From: Ampelomyces quisqualis | Taxonomy: Eukaryota > Ascomycota > Dothideomycetes > Pleosporales > Phaeosphaeriaceae | NCBI GenBank assembly: GCA_018398575.1 | Contig: JAGTXZ010000002.1 | Coordinates: 1,242,501 to 1,306,500, forward strand | DNA: 64,000 bases | Direction: 5' to 3' | In this document: positions 10,750-21,532 of the stretch, in pieces | Layout: every line of letters starts with the position of its first letter | Position numbering within the stretch: position 1 is the stretch's first letter | The notes under the pieces: model-generated | Databases searched by the model: none | Seen by the model: the letters and a program-made list of their open reading frames with translations, nothing else | Told to the model about the DNA's origin: nothing | Translations under genes and position numbers: made by a program

Positions 10750-12464
10750 ATGAACATGCATCCATCGCGGCAGGCTTATGTTGAGGAGGAGGAAGGCGCG
10801 GTAAGTCACGAACACTAGTCACACTCAGCATCTTAGCCGTCGTCTCGCAGCGCGAAATCGACACGTGCAGACACAAGTATATTGGTTCAGTGAAGCTGAT
10901 GGATGCATACAGAATGGCGCCATGGAGGGTATTGATTTTGCCAATGTCCGTAAGTACACGACCGTGTCTGTCCCTACAAGCGGTACAACACCTAACACCG
11001 CCAGCTCTCGACCGCAACCATGCCATGCCTGGAGGTGGAAACGAGCAAGCTTCCACCCTGATGGAAGAGTTTGACCGGAAAAGAAGAGCTGCGCAGCTCA
11101 TAGTCCCAACCGCCGACCGCGATGTTAAAGCGAAGCTGCGCTCCAGAGGAGAACCCATAACCCTCTTTGGCGAAGGCCCTGCCGATCGACGCGACCGATT
11201 GAGAGCATTATTGGCAGAAGCAGCGGAACTGCAGGGGGAAGATGCCGAGGATGTGGATATGCAAGAAGCGGGTGAGGCCGCGGGCGATGAGCAGGAGGAA
11301 TTCTACACTCAAGGCACACAAACGCTGCTCGATGCGCGACGAGACATTGCACGGTATTCACTTCCGCGAGCGAAAGAACGAGTCGCATACCAGCGTCGCG
11401 AAGCTACCATACCACTCAAAACTCACATCGACTTCCGCAACACGATCAAGGATCGGCTCAAAGGATTTGAGCTTTACGGGTCTCAAACAGCTGACCGACC
11501 CGTCAGTATTGTGCGCGCTTCTCCAAATGGCCAGTACGTCGCATATGGATCTTGGGGAGGCAAGGTCGCGCTTCTGGAGATACCGAGTCTGGAGCAGAAG
11601 AAGGCATATCGTGGTGGACATGTAGACCGCACCACAGGTATTGACTGGATGCCGGGAGCAACACTCCCTGGTAGTACCGTCTCGACATCAAGCGTCAACT
11701 TCGCATCGGGTGGAGGAGGAGGAAAGGTTCAATTATGGTCATTCGACGACGACAAACCGCTACGCACGCTAGAAGGGCACACGGACCGAGTGTGTCGAGT
11801 AGCTTTCCATCCGTCTGGACGTTACCTTGCCTCGGCTTCAGAGGACACAACCTGGCGTCTCTGGGATGTAAATACGGGACAAGAGCTCCTCACGCAGGAA
11901 GGGCATTCGAAGGAGGTCTACACGGTGAGCTTCAACGGTGATGGGTCGTTGGTTGCATCAGCAGGTCTCGACAGCATTGGTCGTGTGTGGGACATGCGCA
12001 CAGGGCGTGTCATCTACATGCTAGAAAGTCACATCAAACCGATTTATGGCTTGGAGTGGAATGCGGATGGCCATCGTCTTCTTTCGGGATCGGTAGACGG
12101 CTTCATGAAATGCTGGGATGTTCGGGCCATGAGAGAATCAAACTCGATAGCAGCAAACACTGGAGGAGTCACGGATCTCCGATGGTTCAGGGGCACCGAT
12201 GGTCCGAACAGCGGTGTGGCCATGCAAGAAAATGGCCAAGGCGAGCTCACCCCGAAGAAGGCATCTACATTTGTCGTTTCATCTGGCTTCGACAAGAACA
12301 TACAAATCTTCTCTGCGGACGATTGGGCCCATTGCAAAACTCTACAGGGCCACTCGGGACCTGTCTTCAGTACGGATGTCACTGGCGATGCTGCCTGGAT
12401 CGTCAGCGGTGGGAAGGATCGGACCATCAAGCTGTGGGCAAGAGACGACAATGAAGGAATATGA
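10750..12464 (+). CDS. PRP4: U4/U6 snRNP component Prp4, WD40 protein
   Basis: Splicing factor of the U4/U6.U5 tri-snRNP. Exons: 10750-10800, 10871-10949, 11005-12464, 529 aa. Both introns begin GTAAGT. The second contains CTAAC and ends GCCAG; for the first I chose the acceptor at 10870 because it keeps phase and yields EADG...MEGIDFANV. The N-terminal part carries the SFM/PRP4 signature (EEFDRKRRAAQ, then EPITLFGEGPADRRDRLR). The C-terminal two thirds are seven WD40 repeats with clear GH...WD pairs (HPSGRYLASASEDTTWRLWD, GGKDRTIKLW). A second in-frame Met lies at 10756. Inference is limited to the first 45 residues; the WD40 part is unambiguous. Confidence 0.9.
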
Positions 12465-14482
12465 AGCGACGCTTAGACACGGATCCATGTACAGTCAGCA
12501 CTTGACCCTTGCTGTGGGACGCAACTTGGCAGCCCAGCTCCAAGGTTACAAAGCTAATGGCCCCTCGAGCGTCATGCTTCACGGTTTGCGAGCACAAGAA
12601 TGTTCATAGCTCCCAAAAGAGATACCCCCCCAACCCAGCTATACGGAAATACGAAACAATGGTACCTTTTGTACGCCCAGCTTGAACCACGCTCCGTTTC
12701 AGTCCAATCGTCGCATGGACAAAGCCATCTGTCCCACGCTGCCGACATGACCCGTGAGGAAGCAAGAGTCATCACTGACCGCTCGTTACACACTCCCCAC
12801 CACGTGCCGTTGCTCAGCATTGGGATTCACGCTTGCAACGCTCTGCAAGCAAGGGCCGTCGTCGTCGCGCTTTCTCTAGAACACTCAACAACAGCCATGG
12901 TCTTCACCGCACCCCAAAAAAAGCCCAAAAAAAAAAAAAAGCTAAGCGTGACGCGAGAGCGAGAGTGAGAAGGATGTTTGTGTTGAGAACACACACACAC
13001 ACCTGTCCAACGTCTTCAACCGCAAGTAACAACGGTAAGCGCGAGCAAAAAAAATAAAAATAAAAACAAAACGCCGCGCCTTGTCGGTTGGGCGGGTGAG
13101 ACTAAGAAGGAAGATTGATTGACGGGGTAGGTAAAGTTGCAGCAGTTGCGAGTACTCGCGAGCTGGCAACTCGGTAGTGCAAAAGCGCGGGAGTGGAAAG
13201 TGGGCACGGCAAGGCGTTAGTGGGTAGCGTAGCGAGACTAGATTCCTATACGGATACACCGCTCCAGGCGTGCAGGCTAGTCTACAGCCTCACTTCTGGT
13301 GGCAGCTAGGCACACATCAACGACTAAACGAGTGTTTGGGATGGGACGGGTGGTTGTGTGTATGCGCGAGTTGGGCTGCAATGTGCAAATGTGCGCCGGG
13401 AGCATGGTAATGCTCGATCATGCTTTGAGATGGGTGGTGGAGGGGTCCCGGTCAAGTTGGTCTAGTGTCTCACGATGAGGAAGTACAAGGCCATGAGCAG
13501 GGTTGGTGCCGCTATGCTTGTACGCGCCGTGATGAAGATGGTCCGTAACGGTCGACCCAGATGCAGTGCAAGCAGGCATTGTCGGTTGGGTCATACGGTG
13601 GCTGTGAATCCTGTGATGCAACCGCCCTGGCGTGTCTTGCAAACGGCTGCACTGTGTTTGTGAGACGTCGTCTGTCGTCTGCGGTGGCTGCCGTGTTTGC
13701 CTCTGGCCCAGCAGCTCCTTGCGATACCGAGCGATGGATAGCATTCCAACGAGCAGAGACGGCGAGGCCAGAAACCGGCAGGCAAGGGCGGTGAGGGGAC
13801 TCGTGCCCGCGGAAGGGAGCCGAAAGCTGGACGGATGACACAAGCCCACACTGCGGGCGTTGGCGCCGGAAGAACGCGGGCCGCGTGGTACCAGGACTAC
13901 ACCAGCCGGGCGCGCCACGCAGCACGCAGCACGCAGCAACGCAGCACGATGCACGGCACCCACGCCGCCGGCGACTCGGGGCCCACGACGCTGTCGCCGG
14001 GCTGGTCGCGGTGGCTCTGGGGGGGCAGACTTTTCACAGCTGCGCAGTGCCGGCGGATGCGGCGGTGTCGACGGCGGTACTTCGCTGGAAAGGGTCGGGC
14101 CGCCGGAGCCAAGCACCAGTCACCGACTCACCATCGATACGTCTCCCGTCTGTGAAGGCCCGGGGGACTGACGGCTTCCGCGGTGACGGCGCGCAGTCGG
14201 CGCAGGGAGGCCGCTGGCCGCTGCTGGGCAAACACTGCGCCAGCCAGTCGATGCGCAGTGCGGCCGGCTGCACTGTGCGGCCTGCATGCTGCAGCACTGG
14301 CACTGCTACCCGACGGCCGCCCACCGCCCACCGCCCCGGCCAGCTTTCCATGTCTACAAGTACTGCCCGCTAGCCCGCCTCTGCCCTGCCCGCCCCTGCC
14401 CGCCCCTCCCCTCCCCTCCCGCCGACCGCGCACCACATCGCTGCGCAGAGGCCACTCCCCCCGCGCGACACCGCTACCAGCC
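12465..14482. promoter_or_regulatory. Long intergenic region and 5' leader of the bZIP gene
   Basis: About 2 kb without a supported gene. It includes a poly(A) tract near 12917-12940, a short (AC)n run near 12990, and from about 13800 a GC-rich stretch in which all frames are open by chance. The bZIP frame itself is open upstream to 14183 without a further ATG. A long regulated leader is plausible but not shown. Confidence 0.35.
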
Positions 14483-14598
14483 ATGGACTTCCCCTCGGCC
14501 ACCCCCCGCGCGACACCGCTACCAGCCATGGACTTCCCCTCGGCCACCCCCCGCGCGACACCGCTACCAGCCATGGACTTCCCCTCGGCCACCCCCCA
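14461..14598 (+). repeat. 45-bp tandem repeat, three copies, spanning the start codon
   Basis: Three consecutive near-identical 45-bp units place ATG at 14483, 14528 and 14573 in the same frame and with the same preceding bases (CCAGCC). Each unit adds 15 residues beginning MDFPSATP. The third copy diverges at its end (…CCACCACATG). Confidence 0.9.
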
Positions 14599-16624
14599 CC
14601 ACATGGATTTCCACCGGCCCCCGTCGACGGCGAGCCTCGTCGACCGCAAGCCCTCCGCCTTCAGCTTCGACGACAACGCGACGCTCGACGCAAACATCCT
14701 CGACACCCCCGTGCTCATGTCCCCCACCACCAGCACCCACGGCATCTTCTCCCCCGACACCTCCATCTGGGAGGACTTCACCACGGCCCACTTTGTCGAC
14801 CGCACCGCCACCAGCTCCGTCGTCCACACCCACGGCACCAACCCCTTCTTCGCCGAGAACAGCAACAACCCCTTCGCCCGTCTGCCCCCCAACCAGGCCG
14901 CCACCTACGGCCAGCAGACGTGGCCCATGGCCGACGCCGACGGCTCCCGCACCCCGACGGCCGCGAAGCCCCTGAACCCCTTTGGCCCTGGCGACTTTGG
15001 CCCTGCCCCGTTTGCACCAGACGCCCAGCAGCACATGCAGTACCATGGACTCCCCATCAACGCCAACGTCCGCCCCAGTGCCGTCTTCCCCTCGGCCCCT
15101 GACCAGCCCATGTCGCCGCACACGCACTCGGACTGGATGGCCTTCAACCAGCACGAGATGGACTCGCGGCCCGGGCCCAAGCGCATGAGGCCCAACACCC
15201 CGCCTCGCTCCTTCTCTCCTCGCCGAGACGGCGGCATCCGAAAGAAGAACGCCCGCTTCGACATTCCCGTCGAGCGCAACCTCCTCAACATCGACAACCT
15301 CATCCAGGGCTGCACCAACGAGGACGACCTCAAGGAGCTGAAGCAGCAAAAACGACTCCTCCGCAACAGGCAGGCCGCGTACGTACTCCCCTTTGGTTTC
15401 TGGTCCCGCGTCCCACGTTTGGTCCCATCTGTCCTTTGGTACATGCTCTCCTCCTTGTCCATCTGCTAACACTACCACAGACTCGACTCCCGCCAACGGA
15501 AGAAGAAGCACACGGAAGAGCTCGAGGAAGAGAAGAAGGGCTGGATCGAGAAGATGTGCGGCATGGAAGAAGACTTTGCCCGCATGCGAATCGAGTACGA
15601 TGCCTTGATGGCCGAGAAAGAGAACTGGCACCGTGAGTCCATGGACATGCACCACCTGATCAACCAGCTGCAGTTCGACAAGGAAGAGCTCGTTCGAAAT
15701 CACACCCTGGAGACGGGAGAGCTTCGCAAGAAGGTTTCCATCCTCACCGACCGCCTTGAGAACGCGACCAGCAATGCCATGGCCATTGCACCCAGCACTC
15801 AGTTCACCGACTTCGCCTCGGAAATGGACAACCTCAACATGGGCAACAACGACTGGGATAACTACATCTTTGTCAACGACTTCGCTTCCGACGACCAGAC
15901 TCCCCAAAATCACGACCACACCCTGGCCGTCGTACCACGCCCCAAGGACGAAGACAAGCCCGTCGCTTCTGGTCTCTTGCTTATGCTGCTCCTCTGTGGT
16001 GCATTTGTTGCCAGCAAGTCTGGCAATGCCGCTCCTCCCATTCCTCGTATGCCTGACGAGGTCCGCGCTGCGTCCGCCACGGTGCTCGACAGCATCTTCA
16101 AGGACGCTGGTGTCTCAACCACTCTGGCAGAGCAAGGCCTGGTTGCCAATCACGTGTCCGCTTTCGAACCTGGCCCATCGGGTGTCGCTTGGCCCAAGAC
16201 CACGCTTTCTGGATCTGAACTCGCCGGCATCTCTGCATCTCATCTCGATCGACTGCACTCGCATCTGACCGGCTCAACAAAGGACCAGGAAGCCGAGCAA
16301 CTCTTCTCCATCACGCCTGCGCAATACAATAGCATGACTTCTCTGGACTTCACCCGCCCGCGTTACAGCGTCTCCAGCGACGACTTGACCGACCCGCTTT
16401 CCCCTGGCTCCCAACCTTCGCACCGCCGAAACCTCGCCGAAACCCTAGCTGCCATGCGCGAGCAGAACAAGGGAGATTCAGCTGCCGAAATCTACACGCG
16501 GAGTCTGCTCTGGGACAAGATCGCTCCTGAAGTCGTCCACGAGTTCAAGCGCATGGTCGAAGAGTCCGCTGCCATGTCACGACCCACCACCGCCGATGGT
16601 ACCAAAGCCGAGCCCGCCGCCTGA
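14483..16624 (+). CDS. bZIP transcription factor with a hydrophobic segment
   Basis: DNA-binding regulator, 679 aa from ATG 14483. Exons: 14483-15378 and 15481-16624. The intron 15379-15480 starts GTACGT, contains GCTAAC and ends CACAG. It interrupts the basic region, which reads RLLRNRQAALDSRQRKKKH after splicing (about 293-311). A long Leu/Met-spaced coiled coil follows to about residue 380. Before it lies a Pro/Ser/Thr-rich activation-like region. Residues about 460-477 form a hydrophobic run (SGLLLMLLLCGAFVAS) flanked by charged residues, which could be a transmembrane helix as in ATF6/CREB3-type membrane-tethered factors. The C-terminal part contains a conserved-looking MPDEVRAASATVLDSIF block. 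The exact fungal orthologue is not identified. The start is uncertain because a tandem repeat supplies three equivalent ATGs. Confidence 0.85.
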
Positions 16625-19208
16625 AATGCCCAACACTACACTTTTCCCATGTCGACACCCCGTCGTACCCTAAATTGCATTGGTTGTTTTCATCGGCATA
16701 GCGCTTGGCTTGTACCTCTTCTGGGGCTCCTCTAGGGACAATCTGCATCATTGGCTGGATACTGTTCTTTTTGCGTTTTCCTTGCACGCTCACAATGAGC
16801 ATCGCATCCGCCACCGTTTCCTTCACCGCCTCAGTGCATACTGCTTGGCCATCTTCTACAACATCTGGGACGGCAACGTCGATTTTGGGTCCTCGTACCT
16901 ACATCGTTTAGCATACATGGTGGTCGGATTCTGCTTCTTGACCTTGTAGTTGTCTCGCAACCCATCGCCTTTGTTCAGAGAGGTTTTGTTTGCTTTTCCT
17001 TTTTCCTTTTTTTTTCCTACCAGGCCATTTAGCGAGCGAGCACATGTAGTTGAGATTTTGTCTGTTTTGCAAGCGTAGCGAGCGTTGGATCTCATTTGTT
17101 TTGCACTTTCACGAGACTGGAACGAAAGGACCATGTACCTGTCACGACACCTGTAAATGATGGCACGAGAATGATCTGGAACCACGCTCCTTGCCCACGG
17201 CACTGGGCGCAGCGCAAGGGAGGAATGATGCTTGAACATTGTTTTATTGAAGAGATGATTTATCACTACCCTCTATTCACACGGCTCAAACGACTATTCA
17301 CGAATCCATAATACCCCAATTGGGCCGACGTCCATGTTTCATTGCGAGATACCAGAAGAGCTGCGGTTTGTTGCGGTCTGTTGTTTCTTGTTGAGGCTGC
17401 GTGTGGAGAAGAAGCCCATCTCGCAGCCCATAATCTATTGACCGCGCCCTCATTGGCGAATCAAAAAATACCGAACCCAGCTTTTTACACCCCATCCTCT
17501 TCCACAGCGCTTACCTCGCTCTACTGCCTCTATTGTCCCTCCCCCCCGACACGCCTCCACTACCTGAGACTTTGCCACCACGTACGCACACTCGCAGCTA
17601 GGCATCTAGACCCCGTCGTCATCCCATAGCTTCCAACTACGGATACACTCGCTCCATCCATCTCCAATAATGCATTTCCCATCCCCCACGCCGCACCCCG
17701 CACGCAACCACCGTCCGCGTATCGTGCCTCGCATCCTGTCTGACACTTGTATGCCATGCACCCTAGATGATCCACGGGCCTGTCTTTTCATTCCGTCATT
17801 CCGTCATTCCGTCATGCATGTCTTGTATTATATATACGTAGCCCAGCCCAGTCCCCCCCATCGCATGGTTCAAACGTGCACGCAGTACAGGACAAGACGG
17901 TACGGAACGATGCGTACGTGGTTGAGTCACTGGGGCCAGAGGTGGGGGACACGCTTGATTGGCGTGTTCTCGCTGGGAGAAAAGGTGGGTGGAAGATGGG
18001 TGGGCATGGGGGAGTGGAATGGTTAGAAGTTTGTTGTTGTTGTTTTTTTCGTTTCTGGGAATGGTGGGCGGAGAAGTTGGAAGGCGAGATGGTTCAAATA
18101 CTCCCGGCTCCGTACGGTAGGCGACTAGGTAAGATTGCTGGTGGGTTGCTGGAAGAGTACGGTATGGTGTGTGTTTTTCGTCATGGGTTGGAGTGGGGGT
18201 GGTTGCAAGACGCTATTTCGGAGTATACTTGTCTTTCCAGATCCTGTTTGGTAATGGTCAGCCGACGTGCTCCGTGTGCCAGTGGTAAACTTGTTCGGGA
18301 AGATGGGGATCACATGCGAGACGAGACGGGCTGTTTGCTTGGGGGTGCTAGATGCGCACAGCGCGCGTGGTCATCAATACTGCGCTGTTTGAAGGCGCTT
18401 TTTTTGTCGCGGTAGCCGTGTGAGCGTGCAGTTGCTGGACGACATCACACATGTCTCTGATTTCCCTTGCTCGCGCGCAGTCCATTCCCATCATCGTCCC
18501 ACGGGACAAAAGGTCCGCTGTCATCAGTGTACACACACAGATAGCAGCGCTGACATTCTTCCGCCCGCAGACAACGAACAACAGCGCGCCACGTGTATCT
18601 CCACACTCGCTTTAGCACCATGGAGGGTCTTGGATCCGGCGGGTCGGGTCCGCCTGACAAAGGCACACTAGCAGTCGAGAAGGAAATCCAGCCCTGTGCC
18701 AACCGGATACGGATGAAAAACCACACCAGATGATGTTGGTCGAGTGTGTATGGAAAGACACAGCGGCGCACAGGCAGGGAAATGTGACAGGTCCTGCTGC
18801 GGCCCTCGCCCTCACCCGCGGTCAGGCTAAGCGATAAAGGTGCCGCGGGAACCAATCGATCGCGCTTGGCGTGTGCGCGATGAAACTGGTTGGCTGCGAG
18901 CGAGATGCATAGTTTGTTTACCACGGGCCGTCCGTGGTGTGGACCGGATGTGTGAGTGGAAATGCGGCATGGCGCGGATATCGTTTCTTGTGGCGGTTGT
19001 GTGCAAGGCGAGGCTCGTGAGGGTAACTAGCACGCGCTCGTCTCCATGAACCAGCACGTCTTCCGCAATGACGGATCGACAGACACGCACACACACGACA
19101 GTCCAGCCAGAGATCTCCATGGCGACCGGCCCGTCCAGATGTTGGTCCCGAAATAGACAAGATGGAGGATTAAACGGCAAGGAAAATGACGAAACGATGC
19201 GATCAGAC
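16625..19208. other. 2.6-kb gap between convergent genes, no gene supported
   Basis: Contains the 3' flanks of the bZIP gene and of the Sel1 gene. Longer frames such as 17876-18415 (+) have a Cys/Trp-rich, low-quality composition and no splice support. A short ATTCCGTC triplication occurs near 17794-17818. A non-coding transcript cannot be excluded. Confidence 0.4.
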
Positions 19209-20774
19209 TTACCACGTATTGCCTAAAGTCTTGTTTCCCTTTGACTCAGCCAGTCGCAAGAATTGCGCCGCTTTGAACTGTGAGGCGCAATCTACGTATT
19301 AGCGGAAGCGAGCATATACATCCGCATCAGCCGGACATGGGGTTTATTGCTGTTGCTGCCCAAACAATGAGGCTGATGATGGTGGGAGGGAAAAGAGGGG
19401 AAATGCGAGAGAAAACATGGGGGAAGCGGCTTCGTTGTTCCTCTCGTCAGAACGAAAAGCCACCCGTCCTCGCTTCCTGCATGCGCAAAGTCTAGACGGC
19501 TATGCAGATGTAGTTTTGCCCAAGCTGGCTGTTCGTGCATGAAGCTTGAAGTCTTGTAGACACTTGTACATCAACCGGTAAAGTAGACGTACGCGGAGAA
19601 GCGCGACAACAAGATTCTTCTCTTGGGAAGAACAAACAAGGCAAGTGCAATAATGGATTCAAACGTCAACATACCTTGTCCTTTTTGGTGCCAAATCCCT
19701 CAGTATAGCACCATGCCACTTCGTTCATGGCATCGGCATCGCCCAGGTTGGCAGCAGTCTCGTAATACTGCTTCGCGGCCGCGGGATCTTTCTTGATGCC
19801 CCAGCCGTTGCGGAAGCAGTTGGCCAGCTCATACATTGCCAGCACAAGCTCGCCTTTGGCCAAGCCGCCTTTCTTCATGCCCGCTCCGAGGGCGAGCTTC
19901 TCGACCTCGGCGCTGTTGGACGCGGCCATGCTGAGGTATCGGACGGCTTGTTCTTGGTTGGCTTCGATGCCCCAGGCGTGTCTGTATTGAGTCAGTTGTG
20001 CGTCAGATACCATGCCACGGAAATCGTTGGTATTATCCATCATTTCGGAGCAATTCAGTTGGGTCTTTCTTACCTCAATGCAAGCCCATAGAGCACCTGT
20101 GCCAGAGCATTGTTATGCCCAGTTGGATCTGCCAGCCTACCAAAAAGTGCCGTCGATGCTTCCAGATTGCCCGTCTCATGCAGCCGTATGGCTTCCTGTA
20201 TGTTCTCCTCATCTCCTGGCGCATGGATGCCAGGACTCCTACTTTTGCCCTTCTGTATGCCAGGCGAGAGTGGAGTCGTGAGTTCGACGCGAGGTGTCGT
20301 TGGCCTGCTGGCACCACCTGCTTGGTTCAGCGCGCCCTTTGTTACAAGCACCGTTGCCCTCTTCTCCCACTTGGCTTCTTCCTCCTCTGTCCGCGCGACT
20401 CCATCTCCCCCGACTTCTGGTAGGTTCTCGGGCACGTTCGCGGAGCTGCTTGAGCGAGTCCGTCCAAAGTGCAGGCGCTCCAGGCCTTTCGCTTCTCCCT
20501 CTACTTGACCAGTGTGTGCGCCTTGCGAGGAGGCATTGCTATGTCTACGAAACCTCCCGAATGTGCCCCGCGGTTCGGGAGAGAGAAGGGGTCCATCGCG
20601 CGTGGGGTCACCGGGGAAGCTGGGGGGTGCGATGGTCTCTTGCGTCGAAGTTGTGGTGCGGAAGAACTGGAATTCTGGGACGTCTGGCGATAGAGTCGGC
20701 CCTCCACGAGCTGCAGGTGCTGCGCCTTCATCCTTGATCTTGTCCTTCTTTTTCAGCAAGTCCTTGAGCGTCAT
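19209..20774 (-). CDS. Sel1-repeat protein, Nif1/Dsf2-like
   Basis: Cytoplasmic TPR-like (Sel1) repeat protein resembling S. pombe Nif1 and yeast Dsf2, linked in those species to mitotic timing and cell polarity. Exons: 20774-20074, 19981-19675, 19277-19209, 358 aa. Introns start GTAAGA and GTATGT; the second is unusually long (397 nt) with a CTAAT branch site. The N-terminal half is Ser/Pro/Glu-rich. The repeats begin with IQEAIRLHETGNLEASTALF and continue through GNTW. Typical repeat patterns are visible (ALAQVLYGLALRHAWGI, AMYELANCFRNGWGIKKD, AMNEVAWCYTEGFGTKKD). The stop codon lies within GGTAAGT, which is also a perfect donor, but no fitting downstream exon was found. ATG 20774 (MTLKDLLKKKDKI) is the first Met. 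Confidence 0.8.
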
Positions 20775-21532
20775 ATTGTTGTGTAGTGAAGCTTCGTGTT
20801 GTCGCGCAAGTAAGGGGTACGCGGCCTGTCGAAAAGTGTAATGAGCCCACACAGAGCTTCGCGGTGACCGGACTGTTCGGACTATTGTATCTTAAGGGTA
20901 GTTTTATACTTTCGCAAAGTCTCAGCGACAGTGGCAGGGCGCCGCATCACGGATAGCTAAGCTGTCAGGAGTGCGTCAAATGGCATTGCGCGGTCGAGGT
21001 ATGACAAGGAGCTAGCACAGCCGCAGCCGGTCTCAGTCCACAATGCGGCTGATGGTGCAGAGCTAAGCCATGTTCTTACGCATTTCATTCACGCTGATGG
21101 TGCAGAGCTAAGCCATGTTCTTACGCATTTCATTCACGTTGATGGGTGTAGTCGAGTTCATTTCTGAATATGCATTGTTTTTCTTGTTACATCCTTGTTC
21201 TTTTCTCAGACTATTCTCAAGCCATCCATACAAGATACTATCCTGTGAACCAGCAGTGTGATGCTGAAAATGTGGGGACATGATCGAAAGAAGAGTTCGA
21301 CAAGTCATTGCCAAACGGGTATCATCGAGAAGAAGTCCCAAAGCACCTCAAGTCCCCCACAAAGATCCCGAATTCTTATACAGTCAAGATAAGGCTCGTC
21401 AAAACGAAGAAACAACCTACCGTATAGATGACTGGGGCAACTGGAGTATAGAGATCAAGAAGAAGTTAGGACGAGGAAATATGTAAAGACTGCAGAGGAA
21501 GGGAACCTACTGTGTCCCTGTGAAAACCAGCC
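20775..21532. promoter_or_regulatory. Intergenic, with a 45-bp direct duplication
   Basis: Upstream region of the Sel1 gene and 3' flank of the CCCH gene. Apart from the direct repeat at 21048-21137 I see no feature. Confidence 0.4.
21048..21137. repeat. 45-bp direct tandem duplication
   Basis: Two adjacent identical 45-bp units start at 21048 and 21093. A third truncated start (GTTGATGGG) follows at 21138. It is intergenic and looks like a recent slippage-type duplication. Confidence 0.9.

Noticed and set aside
14564..15919. 451-codon antisense frame across the bZIP gene
   Set aside because: GC-rich third positions of the sense gene suppress stops on the other strand. It also runs through the spliced intron and encodes a Val/Gly/Glu-rich nonsense product.
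17876..18415. 179-codon frame in the bZIP/Sel1 gap
   Set aside because: Unusual composition (Cys runs, many Trp, Gly and Arg), no splice signals, no family resemblance; likely non-coding 3' region.
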